A stretch of DNA of 49,666 nucleotides from Nocardioides rubriscoriae (GCF_008087085.1 NZ_VIYJ01000004.1:1-49666), one strand, 5' to 3'. Shown: positions 18,226 through 26,242, counted from the first letter of the stretch. The notes: generated by a model from the letters alone, not told the origin. Translations and numbers: made by a program.

Positions 18226-19319
18226 GAGGCAGCTCCGGAGAGGATGGCGGCAGCGTCCTCGCAGGACGGCAGGTCGGCGGGGTCGTCGTCGGCGGCGTAC
18301 TTCTCCAGCGCCTGACGGACGTCGTGCATGGTCTGCGCCATCACCAGGCGCATGTCGCCGTTGTCGGCGCCCAGGGCGTCGGCGCAGTTGTCGATCGGGA
18401 CGAGGAACAGCTCGGCGCCGTCGTCGCGGGCCCCGGCGATCTTCTGCTGGATGCCGCCGATCGGCCCGACGGTGCCGTCGGGGGCGATCTCACCGGTGCC
18501 GGCGATCTCGTGTCCCCCGGTCAGCGACCCCTCGGTGAGGGTGTCGTAGACGGCGAGGGAGAAGATCAGGCCGGCACTGGGGCCACCGATGTTGGGGTTG
18601 ATGTTGATCTTGACGTCGAAGGGGAACTTGTACTCGGCGACCTCGGGGGTGATCCCGATCAGCGAGCGCCCGCCCTCGGTGACCGGCACGACCGAGACGT
18701 CGAGGTCCTTGCCGTCGCGGGTGATGCCGACGGTGAGCGGCCTGCCGGCCGGGCTGTCGCTGATGAGCTTGACCAGCTGCCCGGCGTCGTCGACCTTCGT
18801 GCCGGCGACGGTGCGGATGACGTCGTCGACCTCCAGCACCTTCTCCGCCGGCTTGCCCGGGGTCAGCGCGGTGATCGCCAGCACCTGCGGGACGTCGATG
18901 CCCATCTCCGACAGCGCGACCTCGACGGCGGCGTCCTGCGAGGTCGCCATCTGCAGCTGGCCCTCCTCGCGGTTGCTCTCGAGGGTCTCGCCGTCGGGGT
19001 GGACGACGTCGTAGGGGTAGACCGCGTTGTCGGGGTTGGCCCACGTCGAGATCAGGTCGACGAGGCTCTCGCCGCCCTTCTCGCCCTTGACCGCCGCCGG
19101 CGACACCTGCACGGTCGTCATCCGCAGCTGGCCGTCGTCGGGGTACGTCGTGGCGCCGTCGACCTGGATGACCTCGGCGTCGGCCCCGTCGGTGCCGAGC
19201 ACGTCGATGGTCGTGCCGGGCTGGTAGTAGGCGTAGGGCAGCGGGCTGGTCCAGGCGTAGACGAACAGCGCGATGACCGCAGGGATCGCGATCACTGCTG
19301 CGATCAGGCGCTGACTCAT
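18222..19319 (-). CDS. YlbL-type PDZ-Lon membrane protease
   Basis: 365 residues from ATG 19319, chosen because GAGAGG lies about eight bases upstream; a TTG at 19346 is less likely. Residues 1-24 are a single membrane anchor. Residues about 146-216 form a PDZ domain (LTPGKPAEKVLEVDDVIRTV). The C-terminal half is a Lon-type serine protease domain with Ser248 (GGPSAGL) and Lys293 (GGIQQKIAG) as the catalytic dyad. The family equals Rv3194c of M. tuberculosis. It probably cleaves or quality-controls membrane or exported proteins. First gene of the operon with PPA1309 and UPF0182. Confidence 0.93.
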   Translation of the reverse strand: MSQRLIAAVIAIPAVIALFVYAWTSPLPYAYYQPGTTIDVLGTDGADAEVIQVDGATTYPDDGQLRMTTVQVSPAAVKGEKGGESLVDLISTWANPDNAVYPYDVVHPDGETLESNREEGQLQMATSQDAAVEVALSEMGIDVPQVLAITALTPGKPAEKVLEVDDVIRTVAGTKVDDAGQLVKLISDSPAGRPLTVGITRDGKDLDVSVVPVTEGGRSLIGITPEVAEYKFPFDVKININPNIGGPSAGLIFSLAVYDTLTEGSLTGGHEIAGTGEIAPDGTVGPIGGIQQKIAGARDDGAELFLVPIDNCADALGADNGDMRLVMAQTMHDVRQALEKYAADDDPADLPSCEDAAAILSGAAS

Positions 19320-19428
19320 GCGCACCAGCCTCTCATCCGGCTCCAATACGGGTCCCGGCCGGTGGGCTCGCGTCGCCCGCCCGCGCTTCCTGGTCGTGCT
19401 GCCGCCGGCCTGGCCCGGCGGGGCGACG

Positions 19429-19734
19429 TCAGGAGGCGCGGCGCTGCTGCCCGGGCTGCTGGTCGCGCGGCGCGACCGGGCGCGAGGGGCGTACGGCGAT
19501 GCCGGTGCTGCGGTCGCGGCGCGCGGGGGCGACGTACGACGGCAGCGCGCGCGGGCGCGACCGTGGCGACAGCCGCGCCAGTCCGCGGCGCGGGGCCGGG
19601 TCGAGGGCCTGGGCCAGGCGCCGCAGCGCGACCTCGCGGTCGACCTCGCCGCGACCCGCGCGACCGACCCACGAGACCCAGAGCATCGCGACGACGGTCA
19701 CGACGACCGTGGGCACGAGCCAGAGCAGGACCAT
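19429..19734 (-). CDS. Small membrane-anchored hypothetical protein
   Basis: 101 residues. An N-terminal membrane segment (VLLWLVPTVVVTVVAMLWVSWVG without its first residues) is followed by a highly basic Arg/Pro-rich tail of about 75 residues that is probably cytosolic and disordered. No family recognised. It lies between moaE and YlbL on the same strand, 110 bases before YlbL. Confidence 0.65.
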   Translation of the reverse strand: MVLLWLVPTVVVTVVAMLWVSWVGRAGRGEVDREVALRRLAQALDPAPRRGLARLSPRSRPRALPSYVAPARRDRSTGIAVRPSRPVAPRDQQPGQQRRAS

Positions 19735-19776
19735 GCCTCGAGGGTAGGTCGCCCCGGCGCTGGTTCGGTGCAGGCG

Positions 19777-20205
19777 CTACGGCGTGCCGACCCACTCGTC
19801 GGTGCCGTCGGCGAAGACCTGGTGCTTCCAGATCGGCACCTCGTCCTTGAGGGTGTCGATCAGGTCGCGTGAGGCCTCGAAGGCGGTGCCGCGGTGGGCG
19901 GCGGCCGTGCCGACGACGACGGCGAGGTCGCCGATCGCGAGCCGGCCGACCCGGTGGATGGCCGAGACCCCGTGCACGTCGTGGCGGGAGGCGACGAGCT
20001 CGCAGACCTCGCGCAGCCGCTGGAGCGCGCTGGGGTGCGCGGAGTAGTCGAGGCCGCTGACCGCACGCCCCCCGTCGTGGTCGCGGACCTTGCCGACGAA
20101 GAGCGTGACGCCGCCGTCGACGTCCTCGTCGAGGCTGGCGAGCACGTCGTCGACGACGAGCGGGGTGTCACGGATCTCGACGAGGCGCACGGTGCTGGAG
20201 GTCAC
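19777..20205 (-). CDS. moaE: Molybdopterin synthase catalytic subunit MoaE
   Basis: 142 residues from a GTG start. The large subunit of molybdopterin synthase transfers two sulfurs from MoaD thiocarboxylate to cyclic pyranopterin monophosphate. Family motifs are visible: FVGKVRDHDGG (37-46), HRVGRLAIGD (84-93), AAHRGTAFEA (102-111) and the catalytic lysines Lys120 and Lys127 (DEVPIWKHQ). No moaD or other molybdenum-cofactor gene is nearby, so the partners are encoded elsewhere. Its start is 35 bases from the divergent metalloprotease gene. Confidence 0.93.
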   Translation of the reverse strand: MTSSTVRLVEIRDTPLVVDDVLASLDEDVDGGVTLFVGKVRDHDGGRAVSGLDYSAHPSALQRLREVCELVASRHDVHGVSAIHRVGRLAIGDLAVVVGTAAAHRGTAFEASRDLIDTLKDEVPIWKHQVFADGTDEWVGTP

Positions 20206-20240
20206 GCACGCACCTTATGCGTGCGGCGTACGGTTGGAGC

Positions 20241-21617
20241 ATGAGTGACCAGTCCGACGACGAGCAGCCCAACCCGTTCAAGGGCACGCCGTTCGAGCAC
20301 CTCTTCGGCGGCGACGGGTTCGACCTCAGCAAGATGGGCCTGGGCGGCCTGGGCGGCCTGGGCGGGCCGGGGGGCTTCCCCGGCGGTCCCGGCGGCGCCG
20401 GGATGCCCGACCTGGGTGCCTTGTTCGGCCAGATCCAGTCGCTGATGCAGCCGTACGACGGCGCCCTCAACTGGGACGTCGCCGTCGACCTCGCCCGCAA
20501 GGCCGTCGCGCAGCAGCCCGACCCGACCCCCACGGCCAAGCAGTCCGACGCCGTGGCCGACGCCGTCCGGCTCGCCGACCACTGGCTCGACGAGGCCACG
20601 GAGTTCCCCTCCGGCGTCACCTCGACCGCGGCCTGGAGCCGCGCGGAGTGGATCGTCGGCACCCTCGAGGTCTGGAAGGTCCTCGTCGAGCCCGTCGCCG
20701 AGCAGTCCGTGCGCGGGCTCAGCGGCGCCCTGCCGCCCGAGGCCGCCGCCCAGGCAGCCCCGTTGCTCGGCATCATCGGCAGGGCGGTCGGCGCGATGCT
20801 GGCCACCCAGGTCGGCTCCGGCTTCGGCGAGCTGGCCGGCGAGGTGCTCACCGCCTCCGACGTCGGGCTCCCGCTGGGCGCCCGGGGCAAGGCCGCCCTG
20901 GTGACCACCAACGTCAAGGCCTTCGCCGAGGGCCTCGACGTCAGCGAGGACGACGTCGTCCTCTACCTCGCCCTGCGCGAGGCCGCCCACCACCGGCTCT
21001 TCAGCCACGTGCCGTGGCTGCGCGAGCACCTCATCGGCGCCGTCACCGACTACGCCCGTGGCCTCGAGGTCAACGCCGAGAGCCTCCAGCGCCGCATGGA
21101 GGAGCAGCTGCGCGGCGTCGACCCCAGCAACCCCGAGTCGATCCAGCAGCTCGTCGAGGGCGGCATGTTCGACCTGCCCCGCTCACCCGCCCAGGCTGCG
21201 GCGCTCGAGCGCCTCGAGGTCGCCCTCGCCCTGGTCGAGGGCTGGGTCGACGAGGTCGTCGGCCAGGCCACCGCCGAGCGGATGCCGTCGGCCGCCAAGC
21301 TGCAGGAGGCCGTACGCCGCCGCCGTGCCGCCGGCGGGCCCGCCGAGCAGACGTTCGCCGCCCTGGTCGGTCTCGAGCTGCGCCCGCGCCGGCTGCGCGA
21401 CGCCTCGACCCTGTGGGCCTCGCTGCGCACCCGACAGGGCACCGAGGCCCGCGACGGCGTCTGGCTGCACCCCGACCTGCTGCCCACCTCGGCCGACCTC
21501 GACGACCCGTTGGGCTTCCGCGAGGAGGCCGCCGCGCCCGACTCGCTGAGCGAGGACGACTTCGACGCCGAGCTGCGCAAGCTGCTCGAGGGCGACGAGC
21601 CGGCCGACGAGGAGTGA
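20241..21617 (+). CDS. Zinc-dependent metalloprotease, DUF2342 family
   Basis: 458 residues from ATG 20241 with GGAG just upstream (the Rv3195 family). Residues 25-60 are a Gly-rich stretch made by 9-bp repeats. The core shows the family motif LREAAHHRLFSHVPWLREHL (split here at REAAHHRLF, about residue 254), and the later helix ALVEGWVDEVV. The family is annotated as zinc-dependent protease by fold, although the usual HExxH is replaced by R-E-A-A-H-H. A true peptidase activity is therefore an inference. The stop overlaps the GTG of the Nudix gene by four bases. Confidence 0.88.
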   Translation: MSDQSDDEQPNPFKGTPFEHLFGGDGFDLSKMGLGGLGGLGGPGGFPGGPGGAGMPDLGALFGQIQSLMQPYDGALNWDVAVDLARKAVAQQPDPTPTAKQSDAVADAVRLADHWLDEATEFPSGVTSTAAWSRAEWIVGTLEVWKVLVEPVAEQSVRGLSGALPPEAAAQAAPLLGIIGRAVGAMLATQVGSGFGELAGEVLTASDVGLPLGARGKAALVTTNVKAFAEGLDVSEDDVVLYLALREAAHHRLFSHVPWLREHLIGAVTDYARGLEVNAESLQRRMEEQLRGVDPSNPESIQQLVEGGMFDLPRSPAQAAALERLEVALALVEGWVDEVVGQATAERMPSAAKLQEAVRRRRAAGGPAEQTFAALVGLELRPRRLRDASTLWASLRTRQGTEARDGVWLHPDLLPTSADLDDPLGFREEAAAPDSLSEDDFDAELRKLLEGDEPADEE

Positions 21618-22270
21618 CGCTCCACGCCGACGCGCTCGCGACCCTGCGGGCGTGGCAGCCGCCGGACGCCGCCCAGGCCGCCCTGCGCGACCGTTACGTC
21701 GCGCACCTGCAGGCCCACCCCGATGCGCTGAGTCGTGACTGCCGGCCCGACCACCTCACGGCCAGCACCCTGGTGCTGTCGCACGACGGCACCCACGTGC
21801 TGCTCACGCTGCACCGCAAGGCCCGCGCGTGGTTCCAGTTCGGCGGCCACCCCGAGGCGACCGACACCACGCTGGCCGGGGCCGCGCTGCGCGAGGCCGT
21901 CGAGGAGTCCGGGCTGACCGACCTCGCCCTGGGCCCGGTGCCGATCCACCTCGACGAGCACGAGGTGCCCTTCTGCGGGGGCAGCGCCGACGGCCTGCTG
22001 GTCCACCACCTCGACGTACGGTTCCTGGCCGTGGCCCCGGCCGAGGCCGTGCCCGTGGTCAGCGACGAGTCGCTCGACGTGCGGTGGTGGCCCGTCGACG
22101 CGCTGCCGGGCGACGACCTGGGGCCGCTGGTCGCGGCGGCCCTCGCCGTACGGGCGGCGGGCCGGCCCGGTCGGCCGGGTCGGCCGGGTCAGCCCGGTCA
22201 GTCGGTGTCGGCGGGCGTGAACTCCGAGGGCGGCGTGATCTCGGCGGCCGCCGACCAGCCCAGCAGGTAG
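21614..22270 (+). CDS. Nudix hydrolase
   Basis: 218 residues from GTG 21614, overlapping the metalloprotease stop (GTGA). The Nudix box is at residues about 77-100 (GGHPEATDTTLAG, then ALREAVEESGL). The REUxEExGU part is intact; the first Glu of the consensus is Asp here. Residues 105-150 carry a dimer-type strand and WWPVDALPG follows. Substrate is unknown (nucleoside diphosphate derivative). The last 35 codons are repeat-derived (RPGRPGQPGQ) and overlap the convergent YgjP-like gene by 73 bases. Confidence 0.88.
   Translation: MTLHADALATLRAWQPPDAAQAALRDRYVAHLQAHPDALSRDCRPDHLTASTLVLSHDGTHVLLTLHRKARAWFQFGGHPEATDTTLAGAALREAVEESGLTDLALGPVPIHLDEHEVPFCGGSADGLLVHHLDVRFLAVAPAEAVPVVSDESLDVRWWPVDALPGDDLGPLVAAALAVRAAGRPGRPGRPGQPGQSVSAGVNSEGGVISAAADQPSR
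22169..22201. repeat. 9-bp tandem repeats at a convergent gene overlap
   Basis: Units GGTCGGCCG, GGTCGGCCG, GGTCAGCCC and GGTCAG. They encode Arg-Pro-Gly repeats at the end of the Nudix protein. They also contain the stop codon of the opposite-strand YgjP-like gene at 22198-22200. Confidence 0.8.
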
Positions 22271-22737
22271 CCCCGCGCCCGCTCCGACCGGGGGTAGCGC
22301 TCGACCCACGCCCAGAACCCGGCGTCGTGGCCGGGCTCGAGCAGGTGGGCGAGCTCGTGGACGATGACGTAGTCGACGACCCAGCCCGGCATCGTCCGCA
22401 GTCGCTCGGAGAGCCGGATCGTGCGCTCGACCGGGGTGCAGGAGCCCCACCGGGTGTGCTGGTTGGTGACCCAGCGCACCGACTCGGGCACGGCGAGCCC
22501 CCCGAGGTACTGGTCGCTGAGGGCGAGGGCCCGCTCGAGCAGGTCGTCGTCGGTGACCGGTGAGGTCTGCTCGGAGCGCTCGATGCGGGCGACCATCGTC
22601 TCGACCCACTCGGCCTCGTCGGCCGCGCTGAACGAGGCCGGGATCAGCACGACGATCCGGTCGCCCTCGCGGTAGGCCGAGACCGTGCGACGACGCCGCT
22701 TGGAGCGGCGTACCTCGACGTCTCGCGGGGCCCCCAT
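22198..22737 (-). CDS. YgjP-like (M48-type) metallopeptidase
   Basis: 179 residues with the features of the YgjP/DUF45 family: basic N-terminus (RRSKRRRRTVSAYREG), TRWGSCTP near residue 96, zinc motif HELAH at about 128 (VIVHELAHLLEPGHDAGFW) and the third ligand region after it. Cytosolic. E. coli YgjP and relatives are predicted zinc peptidases with unclear substrates. It is convergent with the Nudix gene and shares its last 73 bases with it. Confidence 0.9.
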   Translation of the reverse strand: MGAPRDVEVRRSKRRRRTVSAYREGDRIVVLIPASFSAADEAEWVETMVARIERSEQTSPVTDDDLLERALALSDQYLGGLAVPESVRWVTNQHTRWGSCTPVERTIRLSERLRTMPGWVVDYVIVHELAHLLEPGHDAGFWAWVERYPRSERARGYLLGWSAAAEITPPSEFTPADTD

Positions 22738-22746
22738 GGCGTCAAC

Positions 22747-23820
22747 CTACTTCCGCGCCCAGTCCAGGAGCCGGTCCTTCGGCCACGTGTTGACGATCCG
22801 GTCGGCGTCGATGCCGGCGGCCTCGGCCCGCTCGCAGCCCAGCACGAGGAAGTCGAGCTGCCCGGGGGCGTGGGCGTCGGAGTCGATGGAGAAGACGCAC
22901 CCGGCGTCGCGGGCCTGGGCGAGCAGCTCGTCGGGCGGGTCGCAGCGCTCGGGCCGGGCGTTGATCTCGACCGCGACGTCGTGCTCGGCGCAGGCCTCGA
23001 AGACGGCGCGGGCGTCGAACTGCGACGGCGCGCGGGTGCCGCGGCTGCCGGTGACCATCCGGCCGGTGCAGTGGCCGAGCACGGTGGTGCGCGGGTTGCG
23101 GACCGCCGCGACCATCCGGCGGGTCATCGGGGCGGCGTCCATCGCGAGCTTGGAGTGGACGCTGGCGACCCGGACGTCGAGCCGGTCGAGCATCTCGTCG
23201 CTCTGGTCGAGCGAGCCGTCGTCGAGGATGTCGACCTCGATGCCCTTGAGCAGCGTGAAGCCCCCGCCGGCACCGGACCTCAGGTGCTCGTTGACGGCCT
23301 CGACCACGCCGAGCTGGCGCTGCAGGCGCTCGGCGCTGAGGCCGCGGGCGACCTTGAGCCGCGGCGAGTGATCGGTGAGCACGAGGTAGTCGTGCCCCAG
23401 CTCGATGGCCGTCATCGCCATCTCCTCGATCGGCGAGCCGCCGTCGCTCCAGTCGGAGTGGGAGTGGCAGTCGCCGCGCAGCGCCGCGCGCAGGGTGGCG
23501 CCCCCGGCGGTCAGCGGTGCGGCGTGGGTGCGCTCGAGCTGGGCCAGCCGCTCGGGCATCTCGCCGCGGACGGCGGCGGCGATCACCTTCGCCGTGCTGG
23601 CCCCTACCCCGGGCAGCGCGACGAGGGTGCCGGCCTCGGCCGCCTGCGCGACCGCGTCGTCGCCCAGCGGCAGGATCGCGGCCGCCGCGCCTCGGAAGGC
23701 CTTGACCTTGTAGGTGTCCTCGCGGTGGCGCTCGAGCAGGAACGCGATGCGGCGCAGCGCGGCGACGGGGCCGGCGTCGTACGACGCGGGGGCGGCGGGC
23801 GGGTCAGGGGTGTCGGGCAC
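22747..23820 (-). CDS. PHP-domain phosphoesterase (PolX C-terminal type)
   Basis: 357 residues from GTG 23820, preceded by GGAGG. Residues 15-95 form a helix-hairpin-helix region (LVALPGVGASTAKVI). Residues 115-350 are a PHP domain with all metal-binding motifs: DCHSHSDWSDGG, LTDHS, GIEVDIL, ASVHSK, GHCTGR, EINARPER and IDSDAHAPG. It resembles the exonuclease part of PolX, without a polymerase palm. A role as a metal-dependent nuclease or phosphatase in DNA repair is likely. Ten bases separate its end from the YgjP-like start. Confidence 0.9.
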   Translation of the reverse strand: MPDTPDPPAAPASYDAGPVAALRRIAFLLERHREDTYKVKAFRGAAAAILPLGDDAVAQAAEAGTLVALPGVGASTAKVIAAAVRGEMPERLAQLERTHAAPLTAGGATLRAALRGDCHSHSDWSDGGSPIEEMAMTAIELGHDYLVLTDHSPRLKVARGLSAERLQRQLGVVEAVNEHLRSGAGGGFTLLKGIEVDILDDGSLDQSDEMLDRLDVRVASVHSKLAMDAAPMTRRMVAAVRNPRTTVLGHCTGRMVTGSRGTRAPSQFDARAVFEACAEHDVAVEINARPERCDPPDELLAQARDAGCVFSIDSDAHAPGQLDFLVLGCERAEAAGIDADRIVNTWPKDRLLDWARK

Positions 23821-23897
23821 CGGGATTTCTTTCCTCCACAGGCGGTGGACGAGCGTCCGTGCTGGTCACCGCAGGGTACGTCGTCGTTGTGACAGGT

Positions 23898-23983
23898 TCT
23901 TCCACACCCTGTGCACAGGGGTTTCCGGCGCGTCTCCACGGTTCTCGCGGTTCTCCACACCTTTGTACACAGCGTTGTCCACA
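23898..23983. promoter_or_regulatory. Cluster of DnaA-box-like nonamers
   Basis: Within 86 bases: TCTTCCACA (23898), TGTGCACAG (23910, reverse orientation), GTCTCCACG (23932), TTCTCCACA (23951), TTGTACACA (23963) and TTGTCCACA (23975). The last equals the strong actinobacterial DnaA box, and TTCTCCACA differs by one base. The cluster occupies the gene-free stretch 23821-24151 between the PHP start and the end of the enoyl-CoA hydratase gene. No other gene is seen there. Function is inferred only from the motif. Confidence 0.4.
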
Positions 23984-24061
23984 GGCGTGGAGCGCGCGGC
24001 ATTGACCCGCCCCACCGCCGTCCCTAGCGTTGCGGCCAGATGGCCCCCGGGGCCGGTGACT

Positions 24062-24088
24062 GACACTCGCAAGGGGAAGGCAAGTGTC
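24062..24088 (-). terminator. Hairpin after the enoyl-CoA hydratase gene
   Basis: GACACTCGC (24062-24070) pairs with GCAAGTGTC (24080-24088) with one wobble pair and a 9-base loop. It lies 63 bases beyond the stop of the minus-strand hydratase gene and may end its transcript. Confidence 0.4.
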
Positions 24089-24151
24089 GCGACCCGGATC
24101 CGGGGGCCGCCTGTCTTCGGCGGTCCTGTCGTGTGGTCCGGTCCTGCGGTC

Positions 24152-24943
24152 CTACCGACCCTCGAACCGGGGCGGCCGCTTCTCCTGCGCGGCCCGGATC
24201 CCCTCCTGCAGGTCTGCGGTGGCCAGCGTCAACGGCTGGGCCATCGCCTCCCACTGCAGCGCCGACTCCATCGAGGCGTGGCGCTGGCGCAGGGCCAGGG
24301 TGGTCAGGCGACTGGCGATCGGGGCGGTGGCGGCGATCGCGGCGGCGGCCTCGAGCGCGGTGTCGAGCAGGGCGTCGGGCTCGACGACACGGGAGACCAG
24401 GCCGAGGGAGAGCGCCTCGTCGGCGTCGACCAGACGGCCGGTGAGCAGCAGGTCGCGGGCCGCGGCCTCGCCGACCACCTCGGGCAGCAGGTAGGTCCCG
24501 GCCATGCCGGGGTGCATCCCGAGCTTGACGAACGGGACCCCGAGCCTGGCGCCGCGGGCGGCGTACCGCAGGTCCATCGCGAGTGGCAGGCACAGCCCGG
24601 CGCCGATGGCCGCGCCGTTGATCGCCGCGATCGTCGGGACCTCCAGACGGCGCACCGACAGCCACGCGCGGTAGAACGGAAGCATCCGCGAGCGCAGCCG
24701 GTCGACGCCCGCCTCGGGCTCGCTGGCGATCCAGGCGGTGTCGCCGCCGGAGCAGAACGCCCGACCCTCACCGGTGACCACGACCGCGCGCACCGAGGTG
24801 TCGGCGGCCAGCTCGTCGATGGCCGCGACCCACGACGAGGTCATCGCAGGCGACATGGCGTTGCGCTGGTCGGGGTTGTCCAGGACGAGCAGGGCGACCC
24901 CGTCGCGAGGGCGTTCGAGGCGCAGGTGAGCGAGTTCGGGCAT
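24152..24943 (-). CDS. Enoyl-CoA hydratase/isomerase (crotonase) family protein
   Basis: 263 residues from ATG 24943. Crotonase fold with the two oxyanion-hole regions visible: AFCSGGDTAWI (about residue 65) and AAINGAAIGAGLCLPLAMDLR (about 105-125, split). The CoA-binding frame LGMHPGMAGTYLLPEVVG follows. The two catalytic glutamates of classical enoyl-CoA hydratase are not present: the first position is Cys or Leu and the second Phe (VPFVKLG in place of PEIxLG). Hydration of enoyl-CoA is therefore uncertain; isomerase, hydrolase or another CoA reaction is possible. Confidence 0.88.
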   Translation of the reverse strand: MPELAHLRLERPRDGVALLVLDNPDQRNAMSPAMTSSWVAAIDELAADTSVRAVVVTGEGRAFCSGGDTAWIASEPEAGVDRLRSRMLPFYRAWLSVRRLEVPTIAAINGAAIGAGLCLPLAMDLRYAARGARLGVPFVKLGMHPGMAGTYLLPEVVGEAAARDLLLTGRLVDADEALSLGLVSRVVEPDALLDTALEAAAAIAATAPIASRLTTLALRQRHASMESALQWEAMAQPLTLATADLQEGIRAAQEKRPPRFEGR

Positions 24944-25125
24944 GGCCCCGACCCTAGGGCAGCCTCCACGCCGCGCCGCGCACCTGACGGCCACACCCGC
25001 GGGTGTGCCGTAGGGTCGGAGCGGCTCCGCGGCGACGCAGGGCCCCGGGCGGGCTTCCCCCGAATGTCCCCCGCCGTGGTCAACCGATCACGAGACCCAG
25101 ACATACCAAGGGCAAGGAGGCCGTC

Positions 25126-25284
25126 ATGGCAGAGACCTGGAGCGGTGAGTTCTACTGCGTGAAGTGCAAGGAGAAGCGCGAGGCGGAGGGCGAGGTGAAG
25201 GTCAACGACAAGGGCACCCGCATGGCGAAGGCCGTGTGCCCGGTCTGCGGCACCAACCTCAACCGGATCCTCGGCAAGGCCTGA
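25126..25284 (+). CDS. DUF5679 small zinc-ribbon protein
   Basis: 52 residues, beginning MAETWSGEFYCVKCKEK. AAGGAGG five bases before ATG 25126 is a near-perfect ribosome site, indicating high expression. Cys pairs CVKC and CPVCG form one zinc ribbon. DUF5679 proteins are widespread in actinobacteria and uncharacterised. The 182-base gap before it separates it from the divergent hydratase gene and probably holds both promoters. It is followed at once by the twin palindromic repeats. Confidence 0.9.
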   Translation: MAETWSGEFYCVKCKEKREAEGEVKVNDKGTRMAKAVCPVCGTNLNRILGKA

Positions 25285-25306
25285 TCCACCCGGCCCACCC
25301 CGATCC

Positions 25307-25410
25307 ACCAGGTCGACCCGTCGCGTCTACGCGACGGGTCGACGTGTTCTTGTGGATGACCAGGTCGACCCGTCGCGTCTACGCGACGGGTCGACGTGCT
25401 CCTGTGGATG
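25307..25410. repeat. Two tandem 52-bp repeats, each with a 32-bp palindrome
   Basis: Copies at 25307-25358 and 25359-25410 differ at only two bases (T to C twice). Each holds GTCGACCCGTCGCGT, a 2-base centre CT, and its exact reverse complement (25312-25343 and 25364-25395). The 15-bp stems could end transcription of the DUF5679 gene in either direction. They lie between DUF5679 and the cyclodehydratase-like gene. Confidence 0.95.
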
Positions 25411-25450
25411 ACGTCGGCACGAGGTCGTCGTCTCGTGCCAGGGTCGAGGC

Positions 25451-26242
25451 ATGGCGACCACGACGACGGTCCGGCTCGCACCCGGGGTGCACGTGGTGCC
25501 GCGCGACGACGACCACGTGCAGGTGGGGCTCGACCCGCCCGCCCGCGTCGTCGTACGCCGCCGCGCCGACCTGCTCGCCGTCCTCGACGACCTGGTCCGC
25601 GGGCGGCAGCCCCGGGTCGACGGACCCGACGCCGCGGCGCTGCTGGACTCGCTGGACGCGGCCGGCCTGCTCGCCGCTCCCCCGCCGGCCGCGACCCCGA
25701 CCGGGACCGTCGCCGTCGTCGACCGAGGGCTCGGCCTCGACGCCCTGACCCGGCTGCTGGTGCGCAGCGGGGTCCGTCCGGCGCGCGCCGGGCACCCGCC
25801 CGACCTCTACGTGGTCGGCTCCGCGGGCCCCGTGCCGCGCGCCAGCCTCGACGGCTGGGTGCGTGAGGGCGCTCCGCACCTGGTGCTGGCCGGCACCGGC
25901 GCGCCGGGCAGCCTGCGACTCGGGCCCCTGGTCGAGCCCGGGCTGACCGCCTGCGTGCGCTGCGTCGACGCGGCCGAGGCCGCGCGCGACCCCCGTCGCA
26001 CCCTGGTCGTCGAGCAGCTGGCCGCGCTGCCCGCCCGTACGCCCGACCCCGCGCTGCTGGCCCTGGCCGTGGCCTGGGCGGCGCGTGAGGCGGCGACCTA
26101 CGTCGGGGGCGGTCGTCCGCTGACCTGGTCGACGACCGTCGACCTGGCCGGCCCCGACCGCCCCGACAGCGCCGCTCCGGTCGTCCGCACCTGGCAGCGG
26201 CACCCGTACTGCGGCTGCGCCTGGGACGTCCTCCCCTACTAG
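25451..26242 (+). CDS. Lone cyclodehydratase-like (TOMM leader-binding/ThiF-like) protein
   Basis: 263 residues. Resembles the cyclodehydratase (SagC/TIGR03882) half of azole-forming enzymes: an N-terminal leader-binding-like winged domain (LAPGVHVVPRDDDHVQVGL, LLDSLDAAGLL) and a C-terminal part with GPLVEPGLTACVRC and RHPYCGCAW, whose four Cys (CxxC and CGC) probably bind zinc. No YcaO, dehydrogenase or precursor-peptide gene is nearby. The ATP-dependent partner is absent, so a full azole pathway is not encoded here. It may have a different, conserved actinobacterial role. Ends three bases from the convergent zinc-ribbon gene. Confidence 0.75.
   Translation: MATTTTVRLAPGVHVVPRDDDHVQVGLDPPARVVVRRRADLLAVLDDLVRGRQPRVDGPDAAALLDSLDAAGLLAAPPPAATPTGTVAVVDRGLGLDALTRLLVRSGVRPARAGHPPDLYVVGSAGPVPRASLDGWVREGAPHLVLAGTGAPGSLRLGPLVEPGLTACVRCVDAAEAARDPRRTLVVEQLAALPARTPDPALLALAVAWAAREAATYVGGGRPLTWSTTVDLAGPDRPDSAAPVVRTWQRHPYCGCAWDVLPY

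Noticed and set aside
23832..23840. TCCTCCACA as a further DnaA box
   Set aside because: Its complement TGTGGAGGA is the ribosome-binding site of the PHP gene, which explains it.
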